Below are positions 1-8,983 of a stretch of 64,000 bases of DNA, piece by piece. Below the pieces are notes generated by a model. The model saw nothing but the letters and a program-made list of their open reading frames with translations, did no database searches and was not told the DNA's origin. The stretch spans positions 992,001 to 1,056,000 of the forward strand of contig CP024912.1 in assembly GCA_002813895.1 (NCBI GenBank), read 5' to 3'. The stretch is from Cyanobacterium sp. HL-69. Lineage in GTDB: Bacteria > Cyanobacteriota > Cyanobacteriia > Cyanobacteriales > Cyanobacteriaceae. The position numbers and the translations under genes are program-made. Position 1 is the stretch's first letter; each line of letters begins with the position of its first letter.

Positions 1-1
1 A

Positions 2-832
2 CAAATCAGCTTACAGTTAGGTTTTACTTGTCATTTACGCAGTCGCCCTAGTGAGGGTGGTGTGGTAGAACGTCCTTTTAAAACCTTGAACACGGAGGTA
101 TTTTCTACTTTACCAGGATATACAGGTGGTAATGTTCAAGAACGTCCAGAGGATGCGGAAAAGGAAGCCTGTTTAACGTTGAAAGATTTGGAGAAACTAA
201 TTGTCCGCTACATTGTGGATAACTACAATCAACGTCTTGATGCTCGTATGGGAGAACAAACTCGTTTTGTGCGTTGGGAAGCTGGATTACTTTCTGTGCC
301 ACATATTCTTTCTGAACGAGAGTTAGATATTTGCTTAATGAAACAGTCACGGAGAAGAGTGCAAAAGGGTGGTCATCTCCAATTTGAAAATCTGATTTAT
401 AAGGGAGAATATCTCGCAGGTTATGAAGGAGAAACTATCATCATTCGCTATGACCCTAGGGATATTACAAGCATTTTAGTATATCGTCGTGAGAATAATA
501 AAGAGGTTTTCCTGACTCGTGCCTATGCGGTGGATTTAGAGTGTGAGTCTTTATCCTTGATCGATGCGAAAGCTAGTGCTAAAAGAGTAAGAAATGCTGG
601 AAGAAGTTTGAGTAATCGTAGCATTTTGATGGAGGTAGAGGAACGCTCGAACTTTACAGTGAAGAAAACGAAAAAACAACGACAGAAAGAGGAACAAGAA
701 CGAGTCAAGCCTTCCATACCTTCCCCTGTCTTGAAAACAACGGAACTAGAAGATGAGCCTTCTGGTTTTTCTGATGATCATTGGGTGGAGGTTGTTGACT
801 ATGAAGAACTACAAGAAGATTTCGATTTTTAG
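2..832 (+). CDS. tnsB: TnsB transposase, C-terminal part (5' end outside window)
   Basis: This is the DDE transposase that binds the transposon ends and joins them to the target; V-K CASTs lack TnsA and so form cointegrates (known of the family). The frame is open from base 2, giving 276 visible residues. GGVVERPF near the visible start carries the likely third catalytic glutamate of the DDE triad. A basic linker follows, then an acidic/aromatic tail (residues WVEVVDYEEL) of the kind that contacts the TnsC filament. The stop lies 9 bp before tnsC, so the genes are probably co-transcribed. The N-terminal DNA-binding domains and the first two catalytic Asp are outside the window. Confidence 0.93.
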   Translation, partial: QISLQLGFTCHLRSRPSEGGVVERPFKTLNTEVFSTLPGYTGGNVQERPEDAEKEACLTLKDLEKLIVRYIVDNYNQRLDARMGEQTRFVRWEAGLLSVPHILSERELDICLMKQSRRRVQKGGHLQFENLIYKGEYLAGYEGETIIIRYDPRDITSILVYRRENNKEVFLTRAYAVDLECESLSLIDAKASAKRVRNAGRSLSNRSILMEVEERSNFTVKKTKKQRQKEEQERVKPSIPSPVLKTTELEDEPSGFSDDHWVEVVDYEELQEDFDF

Positions 833-841
833 GGGTTAGCC

Positions 842-1669
842 ATGAAAGCGGAAAATGTAGCAGAACAATTGGGTAAGATTGATGTCCCTGAAGCAAATCT
901 ACAGGAGGAGATCAAAAGATTAGAGGGTAAAACGGTGGTAAGTTTAGAGCAAGTTGCGATACTTCATGAATGGTTGGAAAGTAAGCGTCAATCGAAACAG
1001 TCTTGTCGAGTGGTGGGGGAATCTCGTACGGGGAAAACTATTGCGTGTAATTCTTATCGTTTGAGACATAAGCCAATTCAAGAGAAGGGTAAACCTCCTC
1101 AAGTTCCAGTAATTTATTTACAAGTACCCCAAGAATGTGGAGCAAAAGATTTATTTCAAGGAATTATTGAACACCTCAAGTATCAGATGACTAAGGGTAC
1201 GGTAGCTGAAATCAGAAAAAGGGCGATGACAGTATTGCAAGGATGTGGTGTAGAGATGATCATTTTTGATGAGGCAGATCGCTGTAAACCAAAGACTTTT
1301 GCCGAAATTCGGGATATTTTTGATCATCTCAATATTGCGATTGTTCTTGTGGGTACAGATCGTTTGGATGCGGTAGTAAAGAAGGATGAGCAAGTTTATA
1401 ATCGTTTTCGGGCTTGTTATCGGTTTGGTAAGTTAGGGGGAGAAGAATTTAGTCGTACTGTCAACATTTGGGAGAAACAGGTGTTGAAGCTACCTGTGGC
1501 TTCTAATTTAACGAATAAAAGGATGTTGAAATTGATTGGGGAGGCGACTCAGGGTTACATCGGGATTATGGATATGGTTTTGCGTGATGCTGCAATTCGT
1601 TCTCTGAAGAAGGGACTTAACAAGATTGATTATGACACTTTAAAGGAAGTTGTACAGGAGTATAAATAA
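842..1669 (+). CDS. tnsC: TnsC AAA+ ATPase of the CAST
   Basis: This AAA+ regulator polymerises on target DNA and links the Cas12k-TniQ target complex to TnsB. It has 275 residues, close to the family size. Walker A GESRTGKT is at residues 59-66 and Walker B IIFDEAD at 140-146; a sensor-type VLVGTDR follows about 30 residues later. The start follows tnsB by 9 bp, and the TAA stop shares its last base with the tniQ ATG, which implies translational coupling. No damage is seen. Confidence 0.95.
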   Translation: MKAENVAEQLGKIDVPEANLQEEIKRLEGKTVVSLEQVAILHEWLESKRQSKQSCRVVGESRTGKTIACNSYRLRHKPIQEKGKPPQVPVIYLQVPQECGAKDLFQGIIEHLKYQMTKGTVAEIRKRAMTVLQGCGVEMIIFDEADRCKPKTFAEIRDIFDHLNIAIVLVGTDRLDAVVKKDEQVYNRFRACYRFGKLGGEEFSRTVNIWEKQVLKLPVASNLTNKRMLKLIGEATQGYIGIMDMVLRDAAIRSLKKGLNKIDYDTLKEVVQEYK

Positions 1670-2139
1670 TGGAAATTGAGCCTTGGTGGTTTACCGTAAC
1701 ACCTTACGAGGGTGAAAGCATCAGTCATTTTTTAGGTCGTTTTCGACGGGAGAATGTGCTTACTGTTTCTGGTTTGGGCAAGATAACTGGACTCTACGGG
1801 GCGATCGCCCGTTGGGAGAAGTTTCGTTTTAATCCTCCTCCTTCCCTTGAACAATTGGAGAAGTTAAGTGCGATCGTACAAGTGGAGGTAGCAACCTTAC
1901 AAACGATGTTTCCTTCTGCCCCTATGAAAATGACTCCTATTCGTCTTTGTTCGGTTTGTTATGGTGAAAAGCCTTATCATCGCATGAAATGGCAGTATAA
2001 GGAGATTTATAAGTGCGAAAGGCATCAAGTAAAACTGTTATCGGAATGCCCTAATTGTGGGGCAAGATTCAAGTTTCCTGCTTTATGGGTTGATGCTTGG
2101 TGTCATCGGTGTTTTACCCCTTTTGCTGACTACACATAA
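1669..2139 (+). CDS. tniQ: TniQ target-selection adaptor
   Basis: This is a small TniQ of 156 residues, the short form typical of V-K CASTs, which caps the TnsC filament and contacts the Cas12k R-loop. The N-terminal WWFTVTPYEGES motif is the usual TniQ start. The C-terminal half has two zinc-knuckle sets: C94, C97, C116, H119 and C127, C130, C145, C148. It overlaps tnsC by 1 bp. The stop lies only 6 bp from the convergent end of the cargo nuclease gene, so core and cargo transcripts run into each other. Confidence 0.93.
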   Translation: MEIEPWWFTVTPYEGESISHFLGRFRRENVLTVSGLGKITGLYGAIARWEKFRFNPPPSLEQLEKLSAIVQVEVATLQTMFPSAPMKMTPIRLCSVCYGEKPYHRMKWQYKEIYKCERHQVKLLSECPNCGARFKFPALWVDAWCHRCFTPFADYT

Positions 2140-2145
2140 AAATAA

Positions 2146-3498
2146 CTATCCTGAAAAGTTTCTAGCAAATTTTGTTAAAATTCTTTGGCTAGGATGTGCA
2201 GAAAGACTCACTAATTTATTAACTAAAGCTACAGGGAATAAAGCAGAATCATACATATCACAATGTAACTTCTCGACATTATCAAGTATTATTTGTAAAT
2301 TAGGTAAATTATTAATGGTTGGATTTTTCTTAAGTTCTCTAACAGGTACTGCAACAACATACATTTGTCCATTTCTCGTTTTAAAAATAACTTTATGTCC
2401 ATAATTGCTAGTAGAAGCATAAGGACGATTAGGATCACCTGTTCCTGATAAAATACAGCGATAAATATAATCATCGCTCAAAATGAGTGCTTTTCCAAGT
2501 TCTAATTTGTTTTGTATATCTTGAGCGTGATCAACAAAAGCACCACTTTTTTCTAATCCAGCTAATAAAATATTTTGTTTATCAAAAAGCCAGTTTACTA
2601 AATCCTGCATTGCAACATGAAGTTGTGCAGTTTGTCCAAAAAAGCCAGTTGAACCATCTTTAATAAATAAAACTTTTTTAAGCATTTGTGGTTGTTTATT
2701 ATATAATAATCGAATCAAATGAATAATAATTAAATGTTCAATTACATTAAGTAAATAACCTAAAATACCTGCTGCTCCTGTTTCTTCGTCAATAACTTCA
2801 TGAAGACGAAAAATATCAGTTAAATAAATTTTCCCGCCAGTTTCAGGACAATTAAAAGTATAATCTCTATTCATTTTATCTTCTGACAAAAGAATTGGAT
2901 TACCTTCTAAAGTTAATGGATTTGTTGCCAGGTTATAAGATTTGTCGTTTTCTGTTCTTTGTCCTTGCTTATATTTACGAAACACAAACCATGCTAAGGT
3001 ATCTATTAAACTTTTATCTTCATCTAAATTATTGTTAAGGAAAAATTCATAAATTGCTTTTAATACAGTACCTTTTAAGGTCTGACTATCTTTAAAGCAT
3101 AAATTACGAGTAGGTAAAGCTAATTTTAAACGTTGTATATTTTTTAATTTAGCCATATCTTTAGGATCAATAAAAGCTGATGCGTCAATTTCTGCTAAAT
3201 CATCTAATTTAAAAAATAATGCTCCAAACTGCAAAAAATGAATAGTTCGTGAAGGAAAGTCTTTATTTAAAACTACTTCTGTATAACCTCCATCTACAGC
3301 AATAATAGCTTCTACAGGATTATTTTCAGGAGGTTCAAAATCTTTTATCAATTCTTCAATAGAAACTCCATCAACTTGAAGTGGTTTTTCCATTCTTTCC
3401 ATAACTGCTTTAACTTCAGGATCATTGATAATGTGATGATGTGAAGCTTTACTAGCACTTTCAAAAGGACGGCGGTTATTTTTACTTGTATATCCCAT
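2146..3498 (-). CDS. nurA: NurA-family nuclease (CAST cargo)
   Basis: This 450-residue protein carries a NurA domain. IIAVDGG (catalytic Asp about residue 69) and LFIKDGS (280-283) are the metal-binding blocks of this RNase H-like nuclease family. NurA works with the hexameric pump HerA in DNA end resection in archaea; bacterial HerA-nuclease pairs are often antiphage systems. It is the last gene of a minus-strand operon, methyltransferase-herA-nurA, with 22 bp to herA. Codon use is AT-rich, like the rest of the cargo. Assignment to the family is good; a role in defence is inferred from context. Confidence 0.85.
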   Translation of the reverse strand: MGYTSKNNRRPFESASKASHHHIINDPEVKAVMERMEKPLQVDGVSIEELIKDFEPPENNPVEAIIAVDGGYTEVVLNKDFPSRTIHFLQFGALFFKLDDLAEIDASAFIDPKDMAKLKNIQRLKLALPTRNLCFKDSQTLKGTVLKAIYEFFLNNNLDEDKSLIDTLAWFVFRKYKQGQRTENDKSYNLATNPLTLEGNPILLSEDKMNRDYTFNCPETGGKIYLTDIFRLHEVIDEETGAAGILGYLLNVIEHLIIIHLIRLLYNKQPQMLKKVLFIKDGSTGFFGQTAQLHVAMQDLVNWLFDKQNILLAGLEKSGAFVDHAQDIQNKLELGKALILSDDYIYRCILSGTGDPNRPYASTSNYGHKVIFKTRNGQMYVVAVPVRELKKNPTINNLPNLQIILDNVEKLHCDMYDSALFPVALVNKLVSLSAHPSQRILTKFARNFSG

Positions 3499-3520
3499 AA
3501 TATTTGACCTTAATAAAATT

Positions 3521-5557
3521 TTATTTTTCTGGAGGAAAGCGATCTATTTGAACAGGAATAACAAAAGGGTTGCTGTAAGTTTTCATACGTACAAAACCTT
3601 TATCTGTATCTTGACTAAAGCGAATTAAGCTTTCGGTAAAGTCACTAAAATCATAATATTTTCTCAATTCTCTAATTTCATCTTCATTGTTCAAATGAGA
3701 TATAAACCAGTTTTGAGTAGATTTTAAAATGTTGCTACTAATAGAGCTTACTTCTTGAGTTGCATAGATTAAACCGAGATTTAATTTAGCTCCTTCTTTA
3801 GCCAATCTATTGTAAATCTGAGATAAATCTTTATCATCTTTTTTAGGGAAAAGATTATGTGCTTCTTCAAAATAAAATTGAATAAAATTGTTAGGACGAG
3901 TGCTAGTAAAACGACTGATCGCATCGGTAAAAATTCTTTGACATATTCTTTCACTAAACATTGATTGTATTTCTGCATTGCCAAGCGAAAGATCAACAAT
4001 AACAATTTTACCTTGTCTTAAATTGTTTAAAATATCTTGATCAAATGGTTCTTGTTTAGTGCTAGTATGTTGTTCTTTAACTGGATTAAAGATACGAAAT
4101 CCTGCACAAAGAGAACTTTTACCAGAATTTGTTTTACGAGTTAACATAACCAACAAAGCTTTTAAATCTTCATCTGCCCATTCTTTTCCATCATGACTTT
4201 GCCTATACTTAGAAAACGTATTATTGGGATCTTCAGCATAAATGTCCCATAAAATTTCCCACCAGTTAGCCGCTTCTTCTAAAGTTAATCCTGAAGAAGG
4301 ATTAATATTTGGATTTACGTCATTACGAACATCTTGATTGGCTGAAAATTTCACTCTAAAGTTACTGTTGTTATTTGTAACTTTAAAACCAGCTTTATAG
4401 AGACAGCATAAATACACAGCAACTTTTCTATCATAACGAGCTTGTGCTGAATGATTTGTTTGATAATCTTCAGGTTTACTTAAATCTACTGATTTAAAAT
4501 TCATTGCAAATCTTGTTGTATCTTCCGCAATCGTAGGATAGCTTTTAATTAATTCAAAACCATTTTCAATTTCTTCATAGAAATTAACTTTCATTTCCCT
4601 AAAACCTTCTTTGGGAACTGTGGAATACCTAACAGTTTGTTCTTGGTATAAATCAAAAATTGCTGTACCTTGATCTTGAAGATTAGGGTTAGCATACTCT
4701 CCATTAATATCAAAAATAATTTGCCCAATTGGATATTTAGGATTATTATCTTCTGTTAAAGGTTTAAGCACTTCTTCTGGTGTTTCTTCACTTTTATCTA
4801 ACTCAAGAGGTGCATTATTGCTCATCTCCACACAAGCTTGAATTATCTTTTTAACTGTGTTGGATTTACCTGTTCTTGTCATACCAAAAAGAGCCGTTCT
4901 TTTTCCAGCAAAATCAGGTGCTTGGACATAAACAATAACATCTTTTTCTAGTTGCTGAAAACGGCGACTAGAACTATAACGAACTTTCCCAATTTTTATA
5001 TCTCCAGAACCTCCTGGTGTTCCATTTTCTCTGTAATTAACAATACCTTTTAAAATATCCGCTGAAGGTTTGATAACGGAGTAATTATGAGAGCTATAAA
5101 AATTTTCTAAATCAGCACCAAAACGAGTTTTTCCATTCTCATCAATATAAAAAGAACCTAATATTGAACACTCTAACCCACTAAAAGAAAACTCATAACG
5201 AGTAAAAGTATCTAGCTGACTTTTTTTGGTTTCTCCAGTTTGAATATCATCTTTGTAATATTCAACCATACTACTAATAACCTCTTGATCTGTTGGTAAT
5301 CTTGTTGGTTGAATAACTCTGAGTAATATTGCTTCACAATCATTTTTTTGATCAAGTTCATTATCGTAATAAGCTAATAAAAAACACCCTTGAGGAATAC
5401 CTTTAGCTTGTTGTTTCCAAGCATCAGCTACTAAAATTTCTGCTTTGGTATAACTCAGTCGAAAAGGACGACCAACAAATGTACCTGTTTCCCAGTCGCT
5501 AGTAGATTTATTACGTTTAAAAAGATCAATCTTAATTAAATCATTAGTAATTCCCAT
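3521..5557 (-). CDS. herA: HerA-type DNA-translocating ATPase (CAST cargo)
   Basis: This 678-residue member of the FtsK/HerA ATPase superfamily has a beta-barrel-like N-terminal region followed by Walker A GMTRTGKS at 225-232 and the HerA signature FDINGEY at 282-288. Walker B FIQFYFEEAH is at 558-567 and the polar motif YATQEVSSI at 598-606. HerA forms a hexameric ring that feeds DNA to NurA, encoded 22 bp downstream. The gene begins 20 bp after the methyltransferase stop, so the three form one operon. An insert between the ATPase motifs makes it longer than archaeal HerA (about 500 residues). Confidence 0.88.
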   Translation of the reverse strand: MGITNDLIKIDLFKRNKSTSDWETGTFVGRPFRLSYTKAEILVADAWKQQAKGIPQGCFLLAYYDNELDQKNDCEAILLRVIQPTRLPTDQEVISSMVEYYKDDIQTGETKKSQLDTFTRYEFSFSGLECSILGSFYIDENGKTRFGADLENFYSSHNYSVIKPSADILKGIVNYRENGTPGGSGDIKIGKVRYSSSRRFQQLEKDVIVYVQAPDFAGKRTALFGMTRTGKSNTVKKIIQACVEMSNNAPLELDKSEETPEEVLKPLTEDNNPKYPIGQIIFDINGEYANPNLQDQGTAIFDLYQEQTVRYSTVPKEGFREMKVNFYEEIENGFELIKSYPTIAEDTTRFAMNFKSVDLSKPEDYQTNHSAQARYDRKVAVYLCCLYKAGFKVTNNNSNFRVKFSANQDVRNDVNPNINPSSGLTLEEAANWWEILWDIYAEDPNNTFSKYRQSHDGKEWADEDLKALLVMLTRKTNSGKSSLCAGFRIFNPVKEQHTSTKQEPFDQDILNNLRQGKIVIVDLSLGNAEIQSMFSERICQRIFTDAISRFTSTRPNNFIQFYFEEAHNLFPKKDDKDLSQIYNRLAKEGAKLNLGLIYATQEVSSISSNILKSTQNWFISHLNNEDEIRELRKYYDFSDFTESLIRFSQDTDKGFVRMKTYSNPFVIPVQIDRFPPEK

Positions 5558-5577
5558 TTTTGCAAATCTCCAAAATG

Positions 5578-6549
5578 CTATTTAGATGTTTTTGTTGTTT
5601 TTAAGGCAGGATCTTCAAACCTAATTTTTGACTGTTCTACATATTTTTCCTCAGCATCTATAGCTAACCATTTACGATCTAATCTCGCAGCGGCGTATCC
5701 AGTTGTATTGCTTCCTGCAAAAGGATCTAATACCCAGTCCCCTGGCTCTGTTAAAAATTCGATAAAAAAAGCAGGTAATCCCATTGGCATTCGTGCTGGA
5801 TGAGGAATAATATTTCTTTCTTTACAAGTTTTTGCAAAGAAATCTCTGGAATTACTATTTGAAAAAGAAAAAGCATTTGGTAAACGTACTTTGCGATTAG
5901 AATCCATTGCTTCTAATTCTAATAAATTATGGGCAATCGATCCGCCACAATCTTTTAGAAAGCTAGTTTCTCCTATTTTATGTTCAGAAGGTCTTTTCCC
6001 TGAATTATAGTTTCCTGTTTTCAGAAGATATTTCATACGATCACTATAAGGACGTAGAACTCTAGAATTATCAGCTTTCGGATTATCTGTTTTAGAGATC
6101 CACCATAAACGGGTATAGCTATCAACTGTTCTAATACGTTCAACCGTTACCCAATTGGCTGGAGAAGGTAAGCGAGAAGGATTGTAACAGACAAACTCCT
6201 GAATCAGACGCAAATCAGCATCAGGATGAGAAACAAAACCCATAAAAGATTGCAATGGTAATAAAGATTGAACTGGGCGTTGTGATTCCCAACTATTACC
6301 TAATTCAATAACGATAGAACCATTTTCTGTCAACATTTCCGAAAAAAGTGGGGCTAAAGCACTAAACCATTTTAAATATTCATCACCAAGCATATTCCCA
6401 TAGCTTTTTTTACTATTTAATGGAAAAGGAGGAGATGTAAAAATTAATTGTATTTTTCCTTTTAATCTGCGAAAAGACCTACTATTAAGGATGGTTTCCG
6501 CTTTTCCAACATAATAACGTCCAGTTTTTTTCTTTTGAACAATTGTCAC
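5578..6549 (-). CDS. Beta-class DNA methyltransferase (N4-cytosine or N6-adenine), CAST cargo
   Basis: This is a 323-residue site-specific DNA amino-methyltransferase. The catalytic motif IV TSPPF (38-42) precedes the SAM-binding motif DPFAGSNTTG (275-284); this order defines the beta class. The usual DPFxGSGTT has Asn in place of the second Gly here. S/TPP(Y/F) fits N4-cytosine or beta-class N6-adenine enzymes, and the target base cannot be told from sequence. It is first in the methyltransferase-herA-nurA operon, 45 bp after the CvkR-type gene. The context suggests it marks self DNA against the HerA-NurA machine (inference). Confidence 0.87.
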   Translation of the reverse strand: MTIVQKKKTGRYYVGKAETILNSRSFRRLKGKIQLIFTSPPFPLNSKKSYGNMLGDEYLKWFSALAPLFSEMLTENGSIVIELGNSWESQRPVQSLLPLQSFMGFVSHPDADLRLIQEFVCYNPSRLPSPANWVTVERIRTVDSYTRLWWISKTDNPKADNSRVLRPYSDRMKYLLKTGNYNSGKRPSEHKIGETSFLKDCGGSIAHNLLELEAMDSNRKVRLPNAFSFSNSNSRDFFAKTCKERNIIPHPARMPMGLPAFFIEFLTEPGDWVLDPFAGSNTTGYAAARLDRKWLAIDAEEKYVEQSKIRFEDPALKTTKTSK

Positions 6550-6594
6550 AAAGTTTAAATTTAAAAATATTTAACATATCCTATACATTTTATT

Positions 6595-7020
6595 CTAATA
6601 AAGGGAGTATTCTTGAATATTTTGATGAATAGTTTGAATCCATAAGGGAATAATTCCCCTTCCCCGCTCCAGAAGGGCGATCGCCCCTTCCTGTTCATAA
6701 GGCAATAAATCAACAGTACCATCACCAGCTACTACCATAAAACGCTTTTTACAACCACTATCAGTAAAATCAGGCTCTTTTGCCCTCAAATCATTGAGGA
6801 TTTTTTGCACCATCTCCAGATTTAGCCCCACAGAAAGGAGATATACCATTACTGATACCTCCACCAACTCCACAGAAGAATAGTAGATTGTTTTTCCCGT
6901 ACCCGAAGCACCAATAAAAGGTACAACAACTTCCTTATCCCTCCAATACTGTAATTGTCGGAGCGAACACCCTGTAATCTTTGATATATCTTTGCTACTA
7001 AAAAATACTTCCTGTTTCAT
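6595..7020 (-). CDS. cvkR: MerR-type repressor of the V-K CAST (CvkR-like)
   Basis: This 141-residue protein has an N-terminal MerR-like winged helix (SSKDISKITGCSLRQLQYWRD, with DIS/LRQLQYW the typical recognition part) and a short C-terminal dimer/effector region. Genes of this type sit divergently beside cas12k in V-K CASTs; the characterised one, CvkR, represses cas12k and the tracrRNA. Here it reads away from cas12k across a 65-bp gap. The cargo operon follows on the same strand after 45 bp, so readthrough from the cvkR promoter could drive the cargo. Confidence 0.85.
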   Translation of the reverse strand: MKQEVFFSSKDISKITGCSLRQLQYWRDKEVVVPFIGASGTGKTIYYSSVELVEVSVMVYLLSVGLNLEMVQKILNDLRAKEPDFTDSGCKKRFMVVAGDGTVDLLPYEQEGAIALLERGRGIIPLWIQTIHQNIQEYSLY

Positions 7021-7085
7021 AGCAACAATTATAAAATGATTTGTTATTATACAAATATGTTTTATTAAACATTATTGTCGATGCT
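7021..7085. promoter_or_regulatory. cvkR/cas12k divergent promoter region with candidate operator
   Basis: This 65-bp AT-rich gap separates the cvkR and cas12k starts. It contains an imperfect dyad around TATACAAATATGTTTTA (about 7049-7065), near where promoters for both genes must lie. CvkR-type repressors bind a short palindrome in this gap (family knowledge). Half-sites ACA and TGT are visible, but the dyad is not perfect, so the exact operator is unproven. Confidence 0.45.
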
Positions 7086-8969
7086 ATGAGTCTAATCACT
7101 ATTCAATGTCGTTTGGTTGCTTCTGCTGATACCCGTCAATTTCTTTGGATGTTGATGAGTCAGAAAAATACTCCTTTGATCAATGAAATCTTCATGAGAA
7201 TAGCAGAACATCCCGATTTTTCTGTGTGGAAAGAAAAGGGAAAACTGCCCAAAAATTTTCTTGCTCAACAAATTGCTGAACTAAAGGAAGATAAACGTTT
7301 TCAAGGACAACCATCTCGTTTTTACGCTTCTGTCCATAAGATGATTGACTATGTTTATGAGTCTTGGTTTACGATACAAGATAAAAATAAATTCAGACTT
7401 CAAGGACATACTCGCTGGTTAGAAATGTTGAAACCTGATACCGAAATTCTCCAGTGTTTTGATGGTTCTTGGGAAAAGTTACAAAATCAAGCCAAAAAGA
7501 TTCTCGATGAGATTGATAGCACTCTTTCTCACACGCGTATTGTTGATAAGTTATTTAAGGAGTATGAAGCAACTAACGATCCTCGGATTCAAGGGGCGAT
7601 CGTTTATCTAATCAAAAATGGTGCTAGTATCCCAGACAATAAAGTAGAAACTGAAAAAAAATACAAGAAACTCAAACGGAAAGTAGAGATTCAGGTTCAT
7701 AAACTAAAAAAACAAATAGAAATTTCTGCTCCCACTGGCAGAGACTTAAATCAGCAAAAGTGGTTAGATACTCTCATTCTTGCTTCTCTTGCTTCTACTA
7801 CGATGCCCCTCAATCAAGCTCAGTGCGATCGTTGGTTTTCCGCTCTGAAAAAAAATTCCCCTTCTATTCCTTATCCTGTCATTTATGAAACCAATGAAGA
7901 TTTGAAATGGAGTCTAAGTGATCAAAACCGCCTCCATGTTCGATTTAATGGTTTAAGTGACCATACTTTTAAAATTTATTGTGATTCTCGTCAACTTCCT
8001 TATTTTCAGCGCTTCTACGAAGATCAAGAATTGAAAAAGGCGAACAAAAATCAATTTTCTAGTGCTTTATTCACTCTGCGTTCAGCGATGATTATTTGGA
8101 AAGAAGATGACGGAAAAGGGGAGTTATGGGATAAACATAAACTTTATTTACACTGTACTTTAGACACCGACTATTGGACTGTTGAAGGTACACAAGTAGT
8201 TGCTCAAAGAAAGCAAAAGGAAGTTTTAAATATTATTGACGGGATGAAAGAAAAAGATGATTTAAGGGATACTCAAAAAAAATTTATCCAACGCAAAGAA
8301 ACAACTCTTGCCCGACTTAATAATATTTTCCCTCGCCCCGGTAAACCTATTTATCAGGGTAATCCGAATCTTTTTCTTGGAGTCGCTATGGGGTTACAAG
8401 AATCTGTTACCCTTGCTCTTGTTAACGTTGGTGAAGGGAAAGCAATTTTATACCGTAACATTAAACAATTGTTGGGAGATAACTATCATCTACTAAGAAG
8501 AAGAAGAAATGAAAAGCAAAAATTGAATCACCAGAACCATAAAGCAAGGAAAAGAGCTAGTTTTCAACAGAAAGGGGAATCTAATTTGGGGGAATACGTT
8601 GATCGTCTCATTGCTAAATCTATTCTCAAAATAGCTCAAGAATATAAAGTTTCAACAATCATCATTCCTCTATTAAGCCAGATGCGATCAATTACTGAAG
8701 CAGAAGTACAAGCTAGGGCTGAGGAGCGAATACCTGAGTATAAAGAAGGGCAAAAAAAATATGCCAAAGATTACCGTGTACAAGTCCATCAGTGGAGCTA
8801 TGGTCGATTAATTGATAATATTAAGGCTAATTCCGCCAAGGTAGGTATTGTCGTAAGAGAGGGCAAACAGCCTAAACAGGGAACATTTACTGATAAAGCA
8901 CTACAGTTAGCTTTGAGTATCCAACAGAATATTACTGAGGGTAAAATTCCCCGAAACACAAAATTTTGA
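7086..8969 (+). CDS. cas12k: Cas12k, nuclease-inactive CRISPR effector of the CAST
   Basis: This is the RNA-guided DNA-binding protein that selects the CAST insertion site. It is 627 residues from the ATG at 7086, close to the roughly 640 of known Cas12k. An upstream in-frame ATG at 7041 would add 15 residues, but family members begin at MSxITIQ, which matches 7086. Conserved blocks are visible: GQPSRFY, ETNEDLKWS, RFNGLSD, IKQLLGDNYHLL and VHQWSYGRLI. In the RuvC-like block LGVAMGLQE the usual catalytic Asp is absent, as is normal for this dead nuclease. The tracrRNA begins a few bases after the stop. Confidence 0.96.
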   Translation: MSLITIQCRLVASADTRQFLWMLMSQKNTPLINEIFMRIAEHPDFSVWKEKGKLPKNFLAQQIAELKEDKRFQGQPSRFYASVHKMIDYVYESWFTIQDKNKFRLQGHTRWLEMLKPDTEILQCFDGSWEKLQNQAKKILDEIDSTLSHTRIVDKLFKEYEATNDPRIQGAIVYLIKNGASIPDNKVETEKKYKKLKRKVEIQVHKLKKQIEISAPTGRDLNQQKWLDTLILASLASTTMPLNQAQCDRWFSALKKNSPSIPYPVIYETNEDLKWSLSDQNRLHVRFNGLSDHTFKIYCDSRQLPYFQRFYEDQELKKANKNQFSSALFTLRSAMIIWKEDDGKGELWDKHKLYLHCTLDTDYWTVEGTQVVAQRKQKEVLNIIDGMKEKDDLRDTQKKFIQRKETTLARLNNIFPRPGKPIYQGNPNLFLGVAMGLQESVTLALVNVGEGKAILYRNIKQLLGDNYHLLRRRRNEKQKLNHQNHKARKRASFQQKGESNLGEYVDRLIAKSILKIAQEYKVSTIIIPLLSQMRSITEAEVQARAEERIPEYKEGQKKYAKDYRVQVHQWSYGRLIDNIKANSAKVGIVVREGKQPKQGTFTDKALQLALSIQQNITEGKIPRNTKF

Positions 8970-8983
8970 GCTAGAATAAATCA

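Noticed and set aside
7041-7085. Earlier ATG at 7041 as cas12k start
   Set aside because: It would add 15 residues across the regulator gap; known Cas12k proteins start at MSxITIQ, which is at 7086.
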